Below, piece after piece: positions 1-9,281 of a stretch of 64,000 nucleotides of DNA. The DNA is from Actinomycetota bacterium (GTDB taxonomy: Bacteria; Actinomycetota; Thermoleophilia; Gaiellales; Gaiellaceae). The DNA is taken from positions 42,744 through 106,743 of the forward strand of contig JACDEU010000001.1 of NCBI GenBank assembly GCA_013816245.1, given 5' to 3'. The notes under the pieces are model-generated. The model did not search any database. It saw only the letters and a list, made by a program, of their open reading frames with translations, and was not told the DNA's origin. Every line of letters starts with the position of its first letter. Positions within the stretch are counted from its first letter, which is position 1. The position numbers and the translations under genes are program-made.

Positions 1-612
1 CGCGAGAAGGGCGAGTTCCCGGTCAAAGTGCGCGTGCGCGGCGGCTACCAGACGTACGTCCTCGACTACCACCCCTTCGACGTCGTCGGTTGGGACGGCT
101 ACCTCTATCCATGGACGTTCTCCGTGCACGACTTCGAGCCGATCACTGGACGCATCCACCAGCCGCCGCCCTCACATCAGACTTTCCAGGGCCGGAACTT
201 CGTGATCTGCTCGTTCTGTCCGCGCAAGCTCGACTTCGACCCGCTCGCGGTGCCGATCCCGTATCACCACTCGAACCTGCAGTCGGAGGAGATGATCTAT
301 TACGTCTCCGGCAAGTTCGGCTCGCGCAGGGGCGTCGACGTCGGCTCGATCACGCTGCATCCCTCAGGCCTGCCACACGGCCCGCAGCCGGGTCTCGCCG
401 AGAAGTCGATCGGCACGCATGAGACGCACGAGCTTGCAGTGATGTGCGACACGTTCTATCCCCTGAAGCTGACGAAGTTCGCCAAGGATCTGGACGATGG
501 GAAGTACGCCTACTCCTGGTACGAGAACGCGCAGGACGGGGGAGGCGCAGATGGAGCCGGCGCAGACGGCGAGGGTGATGCCTCCGGCGCTGGCCTGACG
601 TCGCATTTCTGA
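1..612 (+). CDS. hmgA: homogentisate 1,2-dioxygenase, C-terminal part (5' end outside window)
   Basis: This enzyme opens the aromatic ring of homogentisate in tyrosine and phenylalanine breakdown, using a non-haem Fe(II). The frame is open at base 1, so only about the last 203 residues are seen. The segment YHHSNLQSEEMIYYVSG followed by HPSGLPHGPQPG carries the conserved His/Glu iron ligands of the family, and the stretch around VVGWDGYLYPW is also typical. The protein ends in a low-complexity Gly/Asp/Ala tail. A cysteine hydrolase follows 13 bp downstream in the same direction and may be co-transcribed. Confidence 0.93.
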   Translation, partial: REKGEFPVKVRVRGGYQTYVLDYHPFDVVGWDGYLYPWTFSVHDFEPITGRIHQPPPSHQTFQGRNFVICSFCPRKLDFDPLAVPIPYHHSNLQSEEMIYYVSGKFGSRRGVDVGSITLHPSGLPHGPQPGLAEKSIGTHETHELAVMCDTFYPLKLTKFAKDLDDGKYAYSWYENAQDGGGADGAGADGEGDASGAGLTSHF

Positions 613-625
613 GCAAAGGAGAGAT

Positions 626-1186
626 ATGACCACACTCGATAACCGGCCGAACACCGCGCTCCTCGTCGTCGACGTGCAGAACGGCGTCGTCGAGGGGGCT
701 CCCAAGCGCGACGCGGTCGTAGCGAACGTCGGCAGCCTTGTCGAGAAGGCGCGGCAGGAAGTGGTTCCCGTCGTCTGGGTTCAGCACTCCGACGAGGGGC
801 TTCCGAAGGGGAGCGACGAGTGGCGGATCGTCGCCGAGTTGATCCCGGACGAAGCCGAGCCGCTCGTCGAGAAGAACTACGGGGACTCCTTCGAGGACAC
901 CACCCTCGAGGACGTGTTGTCGGGCCTCAGGGTCGGGCGACTCGTCGTCGTCGGCGCGCAGACCGATGCGTGCATCCGCTCGACGCTGCACGGCGCGCTC
1001 GCCAGGGGCTACGACGCCACCCTTGTCAGCGACGCCCACACGACGGAGGACCAGACGCCATGGGGCGCGCCGCCGCCCGAGCAGGTCATCGCGCACACGA
1101 ACCTCTATTGGACTTACCAGACGGCGCCGGGAAGGACGGCCGGGACGGTCGAGACCAAAGATGTCGACTTCAACGGCTCGTCGTGA
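626..1186 (+). CDS. isochorismatase-family cysteine hydrolase
   Basis: A 186-residue cytoplasmic hydrolase of the isochorismatase-like fold, whose members act on amides, ureides or isochorismate. The catalytic triad is visible: Asp16 in LLVVDVQNG, Lys83 in EKNYGDSF and Cys116 in TDACIRST. The ATG at 626 follows a good ribosome binding site (AAAGGAGAG). The substrate cannot be deduced. Its place directly after hmgA suggests a role in aromatic or amide catabolism, but this is inference only. Confidence 0.85.
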   Translation: MTTLDNRPNTALLVVDVQNGVVEGAPKRDAVVANVGSLVEKARQEVVPVVWVQHSDEGLPKGSDEWRIVAELIPDEAEPLVEKNYGDSFEDTTLEDVLSGLRVGRLVVVGAQTDACIRSTLHGALARGYDATLVSDAHTTEDQTPWGAPPPEQVIAHTNLYWTYQTAPGRTAGTVETKDVDFNGSS

Positions 1187-1205
1187 AGCCGGTGCGACGC
1201 GGGTC

Positions 1206-2207
1206 CTAGGTTTGCGGTGGGGCGGTCGACTCGCGCACGCTGAGCCGGGGACGGAACGACGAGTCGGGTAGCGGTTTCTGCGGATCGGCGATCAACGTGC
1301 GAAGCATGTCGACCGCGACGTCGGCAATCTCTTCGATCGGTTGCTCGACAGTGGTGAGGCGCGGTGACGTCCACTCGGCGGCGTCGATGCCGTCGAAGCC
1401 GACGACCGACAGATCTTCGGGCACCCGCAGTCCCTGTGCGGATGCTTCCTGGAGAACGCCGATTGCCATCAGGTCGCTTGAGCAGATCACACCTGTCGGC
1501 GTCGAAGCTCCGTTCAGCAGCTTCCGCAGCGCGACGCGGCCTCCCTCGACACTGAACTCGCCGTGGCTGACCAGTCCGTCCGGTTCCTCGCCGGCGGCTC
1601 GTAATGCACGTTCTCGGCCGGCCGCCTTCTGCTGGGTCGGCAGGTAGAAGCTCGGCCCGGCGACGTAACCGATGCGTCGGTGGCCGAGGTCGAGCAGGTG
1701 CTGCGTGGCGCACTCGCCTGCAAACACCTCGTCGACGCCGACGGAAGGAACGTTCAGGTTGTTGAGAGCGCCGTTGACGAACACCATCCTGGCGCCTTCG
1801 TCGACGAGCCTCGCGTAGTGGTCGTGCTCGCCGCTCATGTTCGTCATCTCGCAGGAGATGAAGATCATCCCGTCCACCTGCCGGTCGAGCAGCATGTGGA
1901 CGTAGTCCACCTCGCGGAAGGCTGCTGCGGTCGTGGAGCAGAGGATCGATGCGAACCCCGCCTCGGTCGCGCGCCGCTCCATCGCTTGCGCCAGCTCGGG
2001 GAAGATCGGATTCTCGAAGTCAGGCAGCAGCAGCCCGATCATTCCGGTAGCCGGCCGGCGCCCAGGGGGGACGTAGAGCAGCTCGCGCATGGCGCGTTCC
2101 ACCCGGTCGCGGGTTTCCGAGCGAACACCGTCGAACCCGGTGACCACGCGGGACGCGGTGGCGACGCTCACCCCGGCCTGCTGTGCGACGTCTCGAAGTG
2201 AAGCCAT
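1206..2207 (-). CDS. LacI-family transcriptional regulator of the adjacent maltodextrin operon
   Basis: A 333-residue repressor. The N-terminal LacI helix-turn-helix starts at residue 2 (SLRDVAQQAGVSVATASRVV) and is followed by a periplasmic-binding-protein-like effector domain ending near VGFDGIDAAEWTSPRLTTV. I chose the ATG at 2207 because the HTH of this family begins right after the start Met; an in-frame ATG 45 bp upstream would add an implausible leader. It is divergent from the maltose-type ABC operon, so it probably senses an imported maltodextrin and represses that operon. Confidence 0.9.
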   Translation of the reverse strand: MASLRDVAQQAGVSVATASRVVTGFDGVRSETRDRVERAMRELLYVPPGRRPATGMIGLLLPDFENPIFPELAQAMERRATEAGFASILCSTTAAAFREVDYVHMLLDRQVDGMIFISCEMTNMSGEHDHYARLVDEGARMVFVNGALNNLNVPSVGVDEVFAGECATQHLLDLGHRRIGYVAGPSFYLPTQQKAAGRERALRAAGEEPDGLVSHGEFSVEGGRVALRKLLNGASTPTGVICSSDLMAIGVLQEASAQGLRVPEDLSVVGFDGIDAAEWTSPRLTTVEQPIEEIADVAVDMLRTLIADPQKPLPDSSFRPRLSVRESTAPPQT

Positions 2208-2267
2208 GACTTCTTCGTTGTGTAACAGATTTGCAGGACAGCGGCAAGCCAAACCCGCATGAATAAG

Positions 2268-2276
2268 CGATAATCG
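2268..2276. promoter_or_regulatory. small palindrome CGATAATCG, possible operator half
   Basis: A 9-bp palindrome lies six bases upstream of the -35 box of the maltodextrin operon. A second symmetric pair, TGTAACA at 2221-2227 and TGTTACA at 2337-2343, flanks the promoter. Either could be read by the divergent LacI-family regulator; neither has the classic central CG of LacI operators, so assignment is weak. Confidence 0.25.
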
Positions 2277-2281
2277 GATCC

Positions 2282-2310
2282 TTGACTTTCTCCGCTGAGG
2301 GTCTTAGGCT
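2282..2310 (+). promoter_or_regulatory. sigma-70-type promoter of the maltodextrin operon
   Basis: TTGACT at 2282-2287 and TAGGCT at 2305-2310 are separated by exactly 17 bp. The predicted transcript carries a leader of about 95 nt before the binding-protein gene, unlike the many leaderless genes in this window. Confidence 0.6.
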
Positions 2311-2411
2311 TCCAACTGTTTCATGGACGTAAGACGTGTTACAGGGCGTCTCTGGAGGGGTCCGTCGAGGGCTCTCGCGTCTGCATCTCTCTACGGAAGG
2401 ACTAGGTGCAC

Positions 2412-3668
2412 ATGCTGAACAAGCAAATGGCGCGGGTCGGCACGGTGCTGTTGGCAGCCGTGGCCGTCGCGCTTCTCGTCCTCGCCCCGGGCGCCCCGGC
2501 CGCGCACAAAGCGGCCGCAGCGACCACGATCAGGATCTGGACCGATCAGGATCGCAAGGCCGCGGTCGACCGGGTCACGAGTGCCTGGGGAAATTCGAAA
2601 GGTGTCGAAGTCGAAGTCGTCGTCAAGCCGTTCGGGAAAATCCGCGACGATCTGAAGACGATTCAGGCCGGGCAGGCACCGGATGTCGTCGTCGCGGCCC
2701 ACGACTGGACCGGCCAGCTCGCGGCTGACGGCCTGGTCGTTCCGATCGTCCCGAATAAGGCCGTGCTCAAGCTCGTGCCAAAGTACGCACGGGATGCGTT
2801 CTCGTACGGCACGGGCGTTGCCCGTCTGTACGGCATGCCGACGACGCTCGAGAACGTCGGGCTCTTCGTCAACACGAGCCTGGTGAAGGTGCCGAAAACC
2901 TGGGCAGCGCTCGAGAAGTCCGCGCTCGCTTTCAAGCGAAAGAGCGCCGACAACCTCGCCATCGCAGTCCAGCAGGGCGCCGGAGGAGACGCGTACCACA
3001 TGTACCCGTTCTTCTCGGGGCTCTGTGGCTATGTCTTCGGGAAGACGAAGGGTGGCTCGCTCAGCCCGTCGAACATCGGGCTCGGGAACAAGGCGTTCCT
3101 CAAGAACGCTCCCCTGATCGACAAGTGGAACCGCGAGGGTCTGATCACCTCGAAGGTCGATTCCAGCACGGCGCAGAACGCGTTCCTCAAGGGACAGGCG
3201 GCCTACTGGATCACCGGTCCGTGGAACATCGACACCGTGCGTAAGGCGGGAGTCAAGTTCCAGATCATCCAGGTCCCGAAGATCAAGTGCCGTGCCGCTC
3301 CGTTCCTCGGTGTCAACGGCTTCATGGTCACGAAGTTCGCGGCCTCGCACGGCGTCGAGAGTGCGGCGAAGGACCTCGTCGCCAGCTACATGGCCGGCGC
3401 GAATGCTCAGCAGGATCTGGCAGCAGCGAACGGCCGCTATCCGGCCAACGTTACTGCGGGTAAGCGCATCACCGATCCGGCGCTCCGCCAGATCGGTCGC
3501 GCAAGCACCGGCGGCGTGCCGATGCCGAACATCCCGCAGATGGGCTCCGTCTGGGATGAGCTCGGTGGGGCCTGGGTCAAGTCGACGAAGGGGTCCGGCG
3601 CGACGCCGGCGAGATCCGCCTTCGCGACGGCCGCTGCAAACATCCGCAAGAAGATCGCTTCCGGCTGA
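2412..3668 (+). CDS. maltose/maltodextrin ABC transporter substrate-binding protein
   Basis: An extracytoplasmic solute-binding protein (family 1) of 418 residues. It has a basic N-terminus, a hydrophobic signal segment (about residues 8-27) and an Ala-rich cleavage region, but no lipobox cysteine. Typical motifs include IRIWTDQDRK near the mature N-terminus, QAGQAPDVVVAAHDW and AAYWITGPWN. A GGAAGGA ribosome binding site precedes two candidate starts, GTG 2406 (spacing 4) and ATG 2412 (spacing 10); I use the ATG. It is the first gene of the operon and delivers maltodextrin to the permeases that follow. Confidence 0.9.
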   Translation: MLNKQMARVGTVLLAAVAVALLVLAPGAPAAHKAAAATTIRIWTDQDRKAAVDRVTSAWGNSKGVEVEVVVKPFGKIRDDLKTIQAGQAPDVVVAAHDWTGQLAADGLVVPIVPNKAVLKLVPKYARDAFSYGTGVARLYGMPTTLENVGLFVNTSLVKVPKTWAALEKSALAFKRKSADNLAIAVQQGAGGDAYHMYPFFSGLCGYVFGKTKGGSLSPSNIGLGNKAFLKNAPLIDKWNREGLITSKVDSSTAQNAFLKGQAAYWITGPWNIDTVRKAGVKFQIIQVPKIKCRAAPFLGVNGFMVTKFAASHGVESAAKDLVASYMAGANAQQDLAAANGRYPANVTAGKRITDPALRQIGRASTGGVPMPNIPQMGSVWDELGGAWVKSTKGSGATPARSAFATAAANIRKKIASG

Positions 3669-3682
3669 TTCGTCGGATCCAG

Positions 3683-3717
3683 GCGGTGGGCGTCCGGTTC
3701 GACCGGATGCCCACCGC
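3683..3717 (+). terminator. strong intercistronic hairpin between binding protein and permease genes
   Basis: A 16-bp stem (left arm 3683-3698, right arm 3702-3717, one G-U pair) with a 3-nt loop is followed by TTCTCTT. It probably acts as a partial terminator or 3' stabiliser that raises binding-protein mRNA over the permease mRNA. Confidence 0.75.
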
Positions 3718-3741
3718 TTCTCTTGACCCAGGAGGCGCTCC

Positions 3742-5355
3742 TTGAGCAGGGCCCCAGTGCCAACTCAGCCTGCTTCGCGATCGACGGCTGCCGCCGTCGG
3801 CGCTTTGCCGTCGCGCCTCATCGCGACCTTCTCCGGCCCGGTCGGCTTCGCGCTCAAGATCGCGCTCCTGTCGATCGTCAACGCCCTCTCCGTCTGGTCG
3901 CTCACGACCCTGGCCAGCCGCGACAAGTGGGTGCCGTTCATCGTGCTGGCCCTCGCAACCCTCGCGATCGACGGGATCTACCTCATGCGGCGCGCATTTC
4001 CCTTGAAGTTCCTCATTCCGGGGACGATCTTCCTCCTCGGCTTCCAGGTGATCCCCGTGCTCTACACGGTCGAGGTCGCATTCACGAACTACTCCACCGG
4101 GCACGTTCTCGAGAAGAACGAGGCCATCACCGGCATCCAGGGTGCTGCGCTGAACCAGCCCGAGAACGGACGCACGTACTCGATGGCACCGGCTCGTGAT
4201 GCGAACGGCAAGCTCGTGCTCGTCCTGGTCGACGACGAGGGTGGCAGAGCGTACGTCGGAACCCCGGACGGGCTCGAGCCGATCCCGAGCTCGGCAATCC
4301 GGAGAGATGCAGACGGAGCGATCGTCTCGGCGAAGGGATACCGCCTACTCAAGGGCTCCGAGCTGTTCGGGCTCGACAAACAGATCACTGCGCTCACCAT
4401 CCCGACGAGCGGCCAGAAGGCGATCCGGGCGGAAGGGCTCGACACCGCGATCGAGCTCGAGCCGGTGCTGCGGTACGACCGCGCGCACGATCAGTTCGTG
4501 AGGATCAAGGACGGCGTCGTGTTCCGCGACAACGACCGCGGCTCCTTCGTTTCCGCCGGCGGACAGGAGCTCGAGCCCGGGTGGAAGACCGGAGTCGGCC
4601 TGAAGAACTTCAGCCGGATGATCCACAACCCGCTCGTGCGAGGGCCGTTCCTGCGCGTCTTCGTCTGGACCTTCGTCTTTGCATCCGTGGTGGTGCTCTT
4701 GTCCTTCTCGCTGGGGTTGTTTCTGGCGATCACGCTCGACAAGAAAGGCATGGGGTTGCAGCGCCTCTACCGGTCGTTGCTCGTGATCCCGTACGCAGTG
4801 CCGGGATTTCTGTCGCTACTCGTCTGGCAGGGCCTGCTCAACGACGACTTCGGAGTCGTCAACCGTGGCATCCTCCATGCGCACATCCCCTGGCTGTTCG
4901 ATCCCAACTGGGCGAAGGTGTCGGTCATCCTCGTGAGCCTCTGGCTCACGTTCCCGTACTTCTTCCTCGTGTCCCTCGGTGCGCTGCAGTCGATTCCGAG
5001 CGAGCTGACGGAGGCGGCCAAGGTGGACGGGGCCGGCGCCTGGCAGTTGTTCAGGAAGGTGACGCTGCCCCTCTTGTTGATCGCGGTTGCGCCGCTGATG
5101 ATTGCGTCGTTCGCATTCAACTTCAACAACTTCAACAACATCTATCTCTTAACCGGAGGCGGGCCGGCGACGGATCAGCCGATCGCCGGAAGCACCGACA
5201 TCCTGATCAGCTACACATGGAAGCTCGCGTTCGCGGCCGGTAAGGGCGCCGACTACGGGCTTGCGAGCGCGGTCGCAATCGTGATCTTCTTCATCGTTGC
5301 AGCGATTTCGACCATCGGCTTCGCGCGCACACGCGTTCTGGAGAATGTCGCATGA
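3742..5355 (+). CDS. maltose-type ABC transporter permease, MalF-like
   Basis: A 537-residue inner-membrane permease. Several N-terminal membrane segments are followed by a large extracytoplasmic loop (about residues 120-280), like the P2 domain of MalF, and then the ABC transporter core. The EAA loop that contacts the ATPase is visible as ELTEAAKVDGAGAWQLFRKV. The start is TTG at 3742, supported by GGAGG six bases upstream. It overlaps the next permease gene by ATGA, so the two are translationally coupled and form the membrane channel. Confidence 0.9.
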   Translation: MSRAPVPTQPASRSTAAAVGALPSRLIATFSGPVGFALKIALLSIVNALSVWSLTTLASRDKWVPFIVLALATLAIDGIYLMRRAFPLKFLIPGTIFLLGFQVIPVLYTVEVAFTNYSTGHVLEKNEAITGIQGAALNQPENGRTYSMAPARDANGKLVLVLVDDEGGRAYVGTPDGLEPIPSSAIRRDADGAIVSAKGYRLLKGSELFGLDKQITALTIPTSGQKAIRAEGLDTAIELEPVLRYDRAHDQFVRIKDGVVFRDNDRGSFVSAGGQELEPGWKTGVGLKNFSRMIHNPLVRGPFLRVFVWTFVFASVVVLLSFSLGLFLAITLDKKGMGLQRLYRSLLVIPYAVPGFLSLLVWQGLLNDDFGVVNRGILHAHIPWLFDPNWAKVSVILVSLWLTFPYFFLVSLGALQSIPSELTEAAKVDGAGAWQLFRKVTLPLLLIAVAPLMIASFAFNFNNFNNIYLLTGGGPATDQPIAGSTDILISYTWKLAFAAGKGADYGLASAVAIVIFFIVAAISTIGFARTRVLENVA

Positions 5356-6296
5356 GCGTCGTCGAGCGCACCGAGGACGCTGCGATCTCGCGGCCCAAAG
5401 CCGTCGCGCGGCGTCTGCGCGGCCCGAAGTGGTTCCTCGAAATGGGCTGGCGGCACGTCGTCGCGATCTGCGCGTGTCTCTTTGCGCTGTTCCCGATCGC
5501 CTATGTCGTCTCCGCCGCGTTCAACGCCGATCAGTCCCTGGGCGGGTCGAGCCTGATCCCGCGGCACGTGACGCTCGAGAACTTCCGTGCAATCTTCAGG
5601 ACGAGCCAACCGGCCGGGAGTGAGTTTCTCCCAGCGCACTACGTGCGCTGGTTTCTGAATTCGATGCTGATTGCCGGCGCGACGGCGGTAGCGACCGTGA
5701 TCCTCGGCGCGCTTGCCGCGTATGCATTCAGCCGCTTCCGATTCAAGGGTCGCCGCTTCGGGATGCTCGCCCTGCTCCTGATCCAGATGTTCCCGCAGTT
5801 GCTCGCGGTCGTCGCGATCTACCTGATCGTTCTTCGTGTGGGCGACGTCTTCCCGGTGATCGGGCTCAACAAGCCGACTGCGCTCATCGTCGTGTATCTG
5901 GGCGGCGCCATGGGCGTGAACACCTGGCTGATGAAGGGGTTCTTCGACACGATTCCGTCGGAGCTCGATGAGTCGGCCCGCGTCGACGGCGCAACCCCCG
6001 CGCAGATCTTCTGGGGGATCATCCTCCCGCTCGCGACTCCTGTGTTGGCCGTGATCGCGCTGATCTCGTTCATCACGACCCTGAACGAGTACGTCATCGC
6101 GAGCGTCATCCTTCAGACGACTCAGAAACAGACGTTGCCGCTCGGGCTCTACCAGTACATCGACCAGCAGTTCGGAAAGCACTGGGGCCCGTTCGCGGCG
6201 GGCGTCCTGCTGGCCGCGATTCCGGCCGCGCTCCTGTTCACGTTCCTGCAGCGCTACATCGTGCAGGGGCTCACCGCGGGTGCAGTCAAGGGATGA
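5352..6296 (+). CDS. maltose-type ABC transporter permease, MalG-like
   Basis: The second membrane subunit, 314 residues and about six transmembrane segments. The EAA motif is ELDESARVDGATPAQIFWGI and the C-terminus ends in QGLTAGAVKG, a typical MalG-like tail. Its ATG overlaps the stop of the MalF-like gene (ATGA at 5352-5355), and its own stop overlaps the start of the GH13 gene in the same way. Confidence 0.92.
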   Translation: MSVVERTEDAAISRPKAVARRLRGPKWFLEMGWRHVVAICACLFALFPIAYVVSAAFNADQSLGGSSLIPRHVTLENFRAIFRTSQPAGSEFLPAHYVRWFLNSMLIAGATAVATVILGALAAYAFSRFRFKGRRFGMLALLLIQMFPQLLAVVAIYLIVLRVGDVFPVIGLNKPTALIVVYLGGAMGVNTWLMKGFFDTIPSELDESARVDGATPAQIFWGIILPLATPVLAVIALISFITTLNEYVIASVILQTTQKQTLPLGLYQYIDQQFGKHWGPFAAGVLLAAIPAALLFTFLQRYIVQGLTAGAVKG

Positions 6297-8065
6297 CCAT
6301 GGCGGAGCTCGACCTCCACGGCACGCTCCTCCACGAACCGCATCACGACGGGTCCGAGCTCTACGTCCTCGAACGGCCTGATGCGCTCGGCGGCGAAGCG
6401 GTCGTGCGCATCCGGGTGTCGCAGTCAGTGGACGAGATCCTGGTGCGCTACCTCCAGAACGGCGAGCCGCGCAGCGCCGTTGCCGAGCACGATGGAGACG
6501 GTTGGTGGGTGGCGCGGTTCCCGGTCACGAACCCCGACGTCCGCTATCGCTGGCTGCTGTCGGGCGGGGAGCTCGGCTACGCGTGGCTCAACGGAACCGG
6601 GCTCGTCACCCACGACATTCCCGACTCGGACGACTTCGTCATGTCCGTGGATCCCGGCGGCCCGGGCTGGCATGCCGAATCCGTCGTCTACGAGATTTTT
6701 CCGGACCGCTTCGCGAACAGTGGGCTCGACGTCGAGCCGCCGGAGTGGGCGATCCCGCGCGACTGGGACGAGCTGCCGATCGGGCGTGGGCCCGAGACGG
6801 CCTTCGAATGGTTCGGCGGAGACCTCCGGGGCATCGAGCAGCACCTCGACCACATCGAGCAGCTCGGCGCGAACGTCATCTATCTCACACCGATTTTCCC
6901 GGCTGGCAGCACGCACCGATACGACTCGACCACGTTTGACCAAATCGACCCGCTCCTCGGCGGCAACGAAGCGCTCGAGTCGCTCGTGCGCGCCGCACAT
7001 GCGCGAGGGATGCGCGTGGTCTCCGACCTCACGACGAATCACACCGGCGACAAGCACGAGTGGTTCCTCGGCGGCAATCGGGACCTGTACCTCTTCGACG
7101 CGAACGGAGACTACGAGTCCTGGTGGGGCATCAAATCGCTTCCGAAGCTGAACTGGCTCTCGAGCGACCTGCGCGCACGCATTCAGGACGTGGCCCGGAA
7201 GTGGCTGCAGGAGCCGTACGGCCTGGACGGCTGGCGCGTGGACGTCGCCAACATGAGCGGTCGGACCGGGGCGACCGACGTCAACGCCGACGTCGCGCCG
7301 ACGCTCCGTGAGGTCCTCGACGACGGTTCCGTCCTGGTTGCCGAGAATTTTCACGACTACAGGGCCGACTTCCGCGGCTGGCACGGCGCGATGAACTACG
7401 CGGGCTTTTCGAAGCCGGTCTGGGGCTGGCTGCGCCGCGACGGAGTCGACTACGTCGGCATGCCGGTGCCGATGCCATTGTTTCGTGGGGACCAGGTGGT
7501 CGCGACCATGCGCGCGTTCAGAGCCGGGGTCCCGTGGCAGTTCTCGCTTCACTCGTGGGCGCTCCTCGACAGTCACGACTCGCCGCGCTTCCGCACACTT
7601 GCAGGCTCGCGCGAGCGTCAGCTCGTCGGGGTGGGCCTGCAGATGACCACGCCGGGTGTGCCGATGGTGTTTGCCGGGGACGAGCTCGGCCTCGAAGGAG
7701 AGTGGGGCGAGGACGCAAGGCGCACCATGCCCTGGGACCGGCCCGAGACCTGGGACGCCGAACTGCACGACGAGTATCGCCGGCTGATCGCCCTACGGCA
7801 GTCGAGCGGGGCGCTCGCGCGTGGCGGCATGCGCTTCGCCTACGTCGACGACGACGTCATTGCGTACCTGCGGGAGACGCGTGACGAGCGGCTCCTGTGC
7901 CTGGCCAGCCGCGGCGACCACGAGGCGGTTCGGCTTTCCCTTGCCGCACTCGAAGCCGACGAGCTGGAGACGCTGCACGGGGTCGACGCGGTCATCGAAT
8001 CCGCTGACGCGGTTCTGCCGGCAACGGGCCCTTCATTTCACGTCTGGAGGCTGACGAGTGGCTGA
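6293..8065 (+). CDS. GH13 alpha-glycosidase (cyclomaltodextrinase/neopullulanase-like), cytoplasmic
   Basis: A 590-residue glycoside hydrolase without a signal peptide. An N-terminal beta-rich region (residues 1-110) resembles the CBM34-like domain of maltogenic enzymes. All four GH13 motifs are present: DLTTNH (about residue 244), GWRVDVANM with the nucleophile Asp (about 317), VAENF with the acid/base Glu (about 350) and LLDSHDSPR (about 428). It should hydrolyse imported maltodextrins or cyclodextrins. ATG 6293 overlaps the preceding stop; ATG 6299 is an alternative. It overlaps the ATPase gene by 8 bp. Confidence 0.9.
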   Translation: MTMAELDLHGTLLHEPHHDGSELYVLERPDALGGEAVVRIRVSQSVDEILVRYLQNGEPRSAVAEHDGDGWWVARFPVTNPDVRYRWLLSGGELGYAWLNGTGLVTHDIPDSDDFVMSVDPGGPGWHAESVVYEIFPDRFANSGLDVEPPEWAIPRDWDELPIGRGPETAFEWFGGDLRGIEQHLDHIEQLGANVIYLTPIFPAGSTHRYDSTTFDQIDPLLGGNEALESLVRAAHARGMRVVSDLTTNHTGDKHEWFLGGNRDLYLFDANGDYESWWGIKSLPKLNWLSSDLRARIQDVARKWLQEPYGLDGWRVDVANMSGRTGATDVNADVAPTLREVLDDGSVLVAENFHDYRADFRGWHGAMNYAGFSKPVWGWLRRDGVDYVGMPVPMPLFRGDQVVATMRAFRAGVPWQFSLHSWALLDSHDSPRFRTLAGSRERQLVGVGLQMTTPGVPMVFAGDELGLEGEWGEDARRTMPWDRPETWDAELHDEYRRLIALRQSSGALARGGMRFAYVDDDVIAYLRETRDERLLCLASRGDHEAVRLSLAALEADELETLHGVDAVIESADAVLPATGPSFHVWRLTSG

Positions 8066-9278
8066 GGTGATTTTCGACAAGGTCGAGAAGGTCTACGGCA
8101 ACGACGTGCGTGCGGTGCACGACCTGTCGCTAGAGATCGGCGACGGCGAGTTCGTCGTGCTCGTGGGCCCGTCGGGCTGCGGAAAGACGACAGCGCTGCG
8201 CATGGTCGCGGGTCTCGAGGAAATCTCGGACGGCACGGTCTCGATCGGGGGCCGCGTCGTGAACGAACTGACTCCCAAGGAACGTGACATCGCGATGGTG
8301 TTCCAGAACTACGCGCTGTACCCGCACCTGAGCGTGTCCGACAACATCGGCTTCGGGCTGCGCCTCCGCAAGATGCCCAAGGAGGAGGTCGCGTCGCGGA
8401 TCGAGTGGGCCGCGAAGCTACTCGGCCTCACTCCGTACCTGGACCGGCGGCCGAAGGAGCTGTCCGGTGGACAACGCCAGCGCGTCGCGATGGGGCGGGC
8501 CATCGTGCGGCACCCGCAGGTCTTCCTCATGGACGAGCCCCTGTCGAACCTCGACGCGAAGCTCCGCGTCCAGATGCGGGCAGAGATCGCGCGAATCCAG
8601 CACGAGGTCGGCGTCACCACGATCTATGTCACGCACGACCAGGTCGAGGCGATGACGATGGGCGATCGCGTGGCCGTCATGCGCAAGGGCGAGCTGCAAC
8701 AGATGGACGAGCCGCAGAAGCTGTACGACTCGCCGAAGAACCTCTTCGTCGCCAGCTTCATCGGCAGCCCCGCGATGAACATCGTCGAGGCCACCGTCGA
8801 AAGGCGTGGCGGTGGGATCGTGGTCCGCCTCGGCGACCAGGAGCTGCCGGTACCCGAGGACGTTGCTCGCCGACGACCCGCGCTTTCCGGGTATTCGGGC
8901 CGCACGCTCGCACTCGGGATCCGCCCTGAGAACCTCGAGGACGCGTCTGTTGCCCGAAACGGTGGAGCTCGGCTCCACGGCCGCGTGCTGCTGACCGAGG
9001 CGCTCGGATCGGAAATCCTGGCGCATGTGCAGATCGACGCAGCGCCTGTCGTCACCGACGACGTCGTCGAGGGCGCCGTCGTCGACGAAACGGAGCAGGT
9101 CGTCGCCGCCGATCTGCTCGGGGAGTCCGGGGACGGACGCCGTACGACGTTCGTCGGCCGCTTCGATGCCGCTTCGAGAGTGAAGCCGGACACCGACATC
9201 GAGCTCGTCGTCGACACCGCGAAGCTGCAGTTCTTCGATCTCGACACGGGACACGCAATCCACGAGTCTGCGGTCTAG
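8058..9278 (+). CDS. sugar ABC transporter ATP-binding protein, MsmK/UgpC type
   Basis: The 406-residue ATPase energises the permease pair. Walker A (GPSGCGKTT, about residues 37-45), Q-loop (FQNYALYPH), signature (LSGGQRQRVAMGRA), Walker B (VFLMDEPLSNLD) and H-loop (THDQ) are complete. The C-terminal 150 residues form the regulatory OB-like domain of the CUT1 family. The GTG start lies inside the end of the GH13 gene, indicating coupling. Unlike many actinobacteria, where a shared ATPase lies elsewhere, this one is inside the operon. Confidence 0.94.
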   Translation: MAEVIFDKVEKVYGNDVRAVHDLSLEIGDGEFVVLVGPSGCGKTTALRMVAGLEEISDGTVSIGGRVVNELTPKERDIAMVFQNYALYPHLSVSDNIGFGLRLRKMPKEEVASRIEWAAKLLGLTPYLDRRPKELSGGQRQRVAMGRAIVRHPQVFLMDEPLSNLDAKLRVQMRAEIARIQHEVGVTTIYVTHDQVEAMTMGDRVAVMRKGELQQMDEPQKLYDSPKNLFVASFIGSPAMNIVEATVERRGGGIVVRLGDQELPVPEDVARRRPALSGYSGRTLALGIRPENLEDASVARNGGARLHGRVLLTEALGSEILAHVQIDAAPVVTDDVVEGAVVDETEQVVAADLLGESGDGRRTTFVGRFDAASRVKPDTDIELVVDTAKLQFFDLDTGHAIHESAV

Positions 9279-9281
9279 ACG

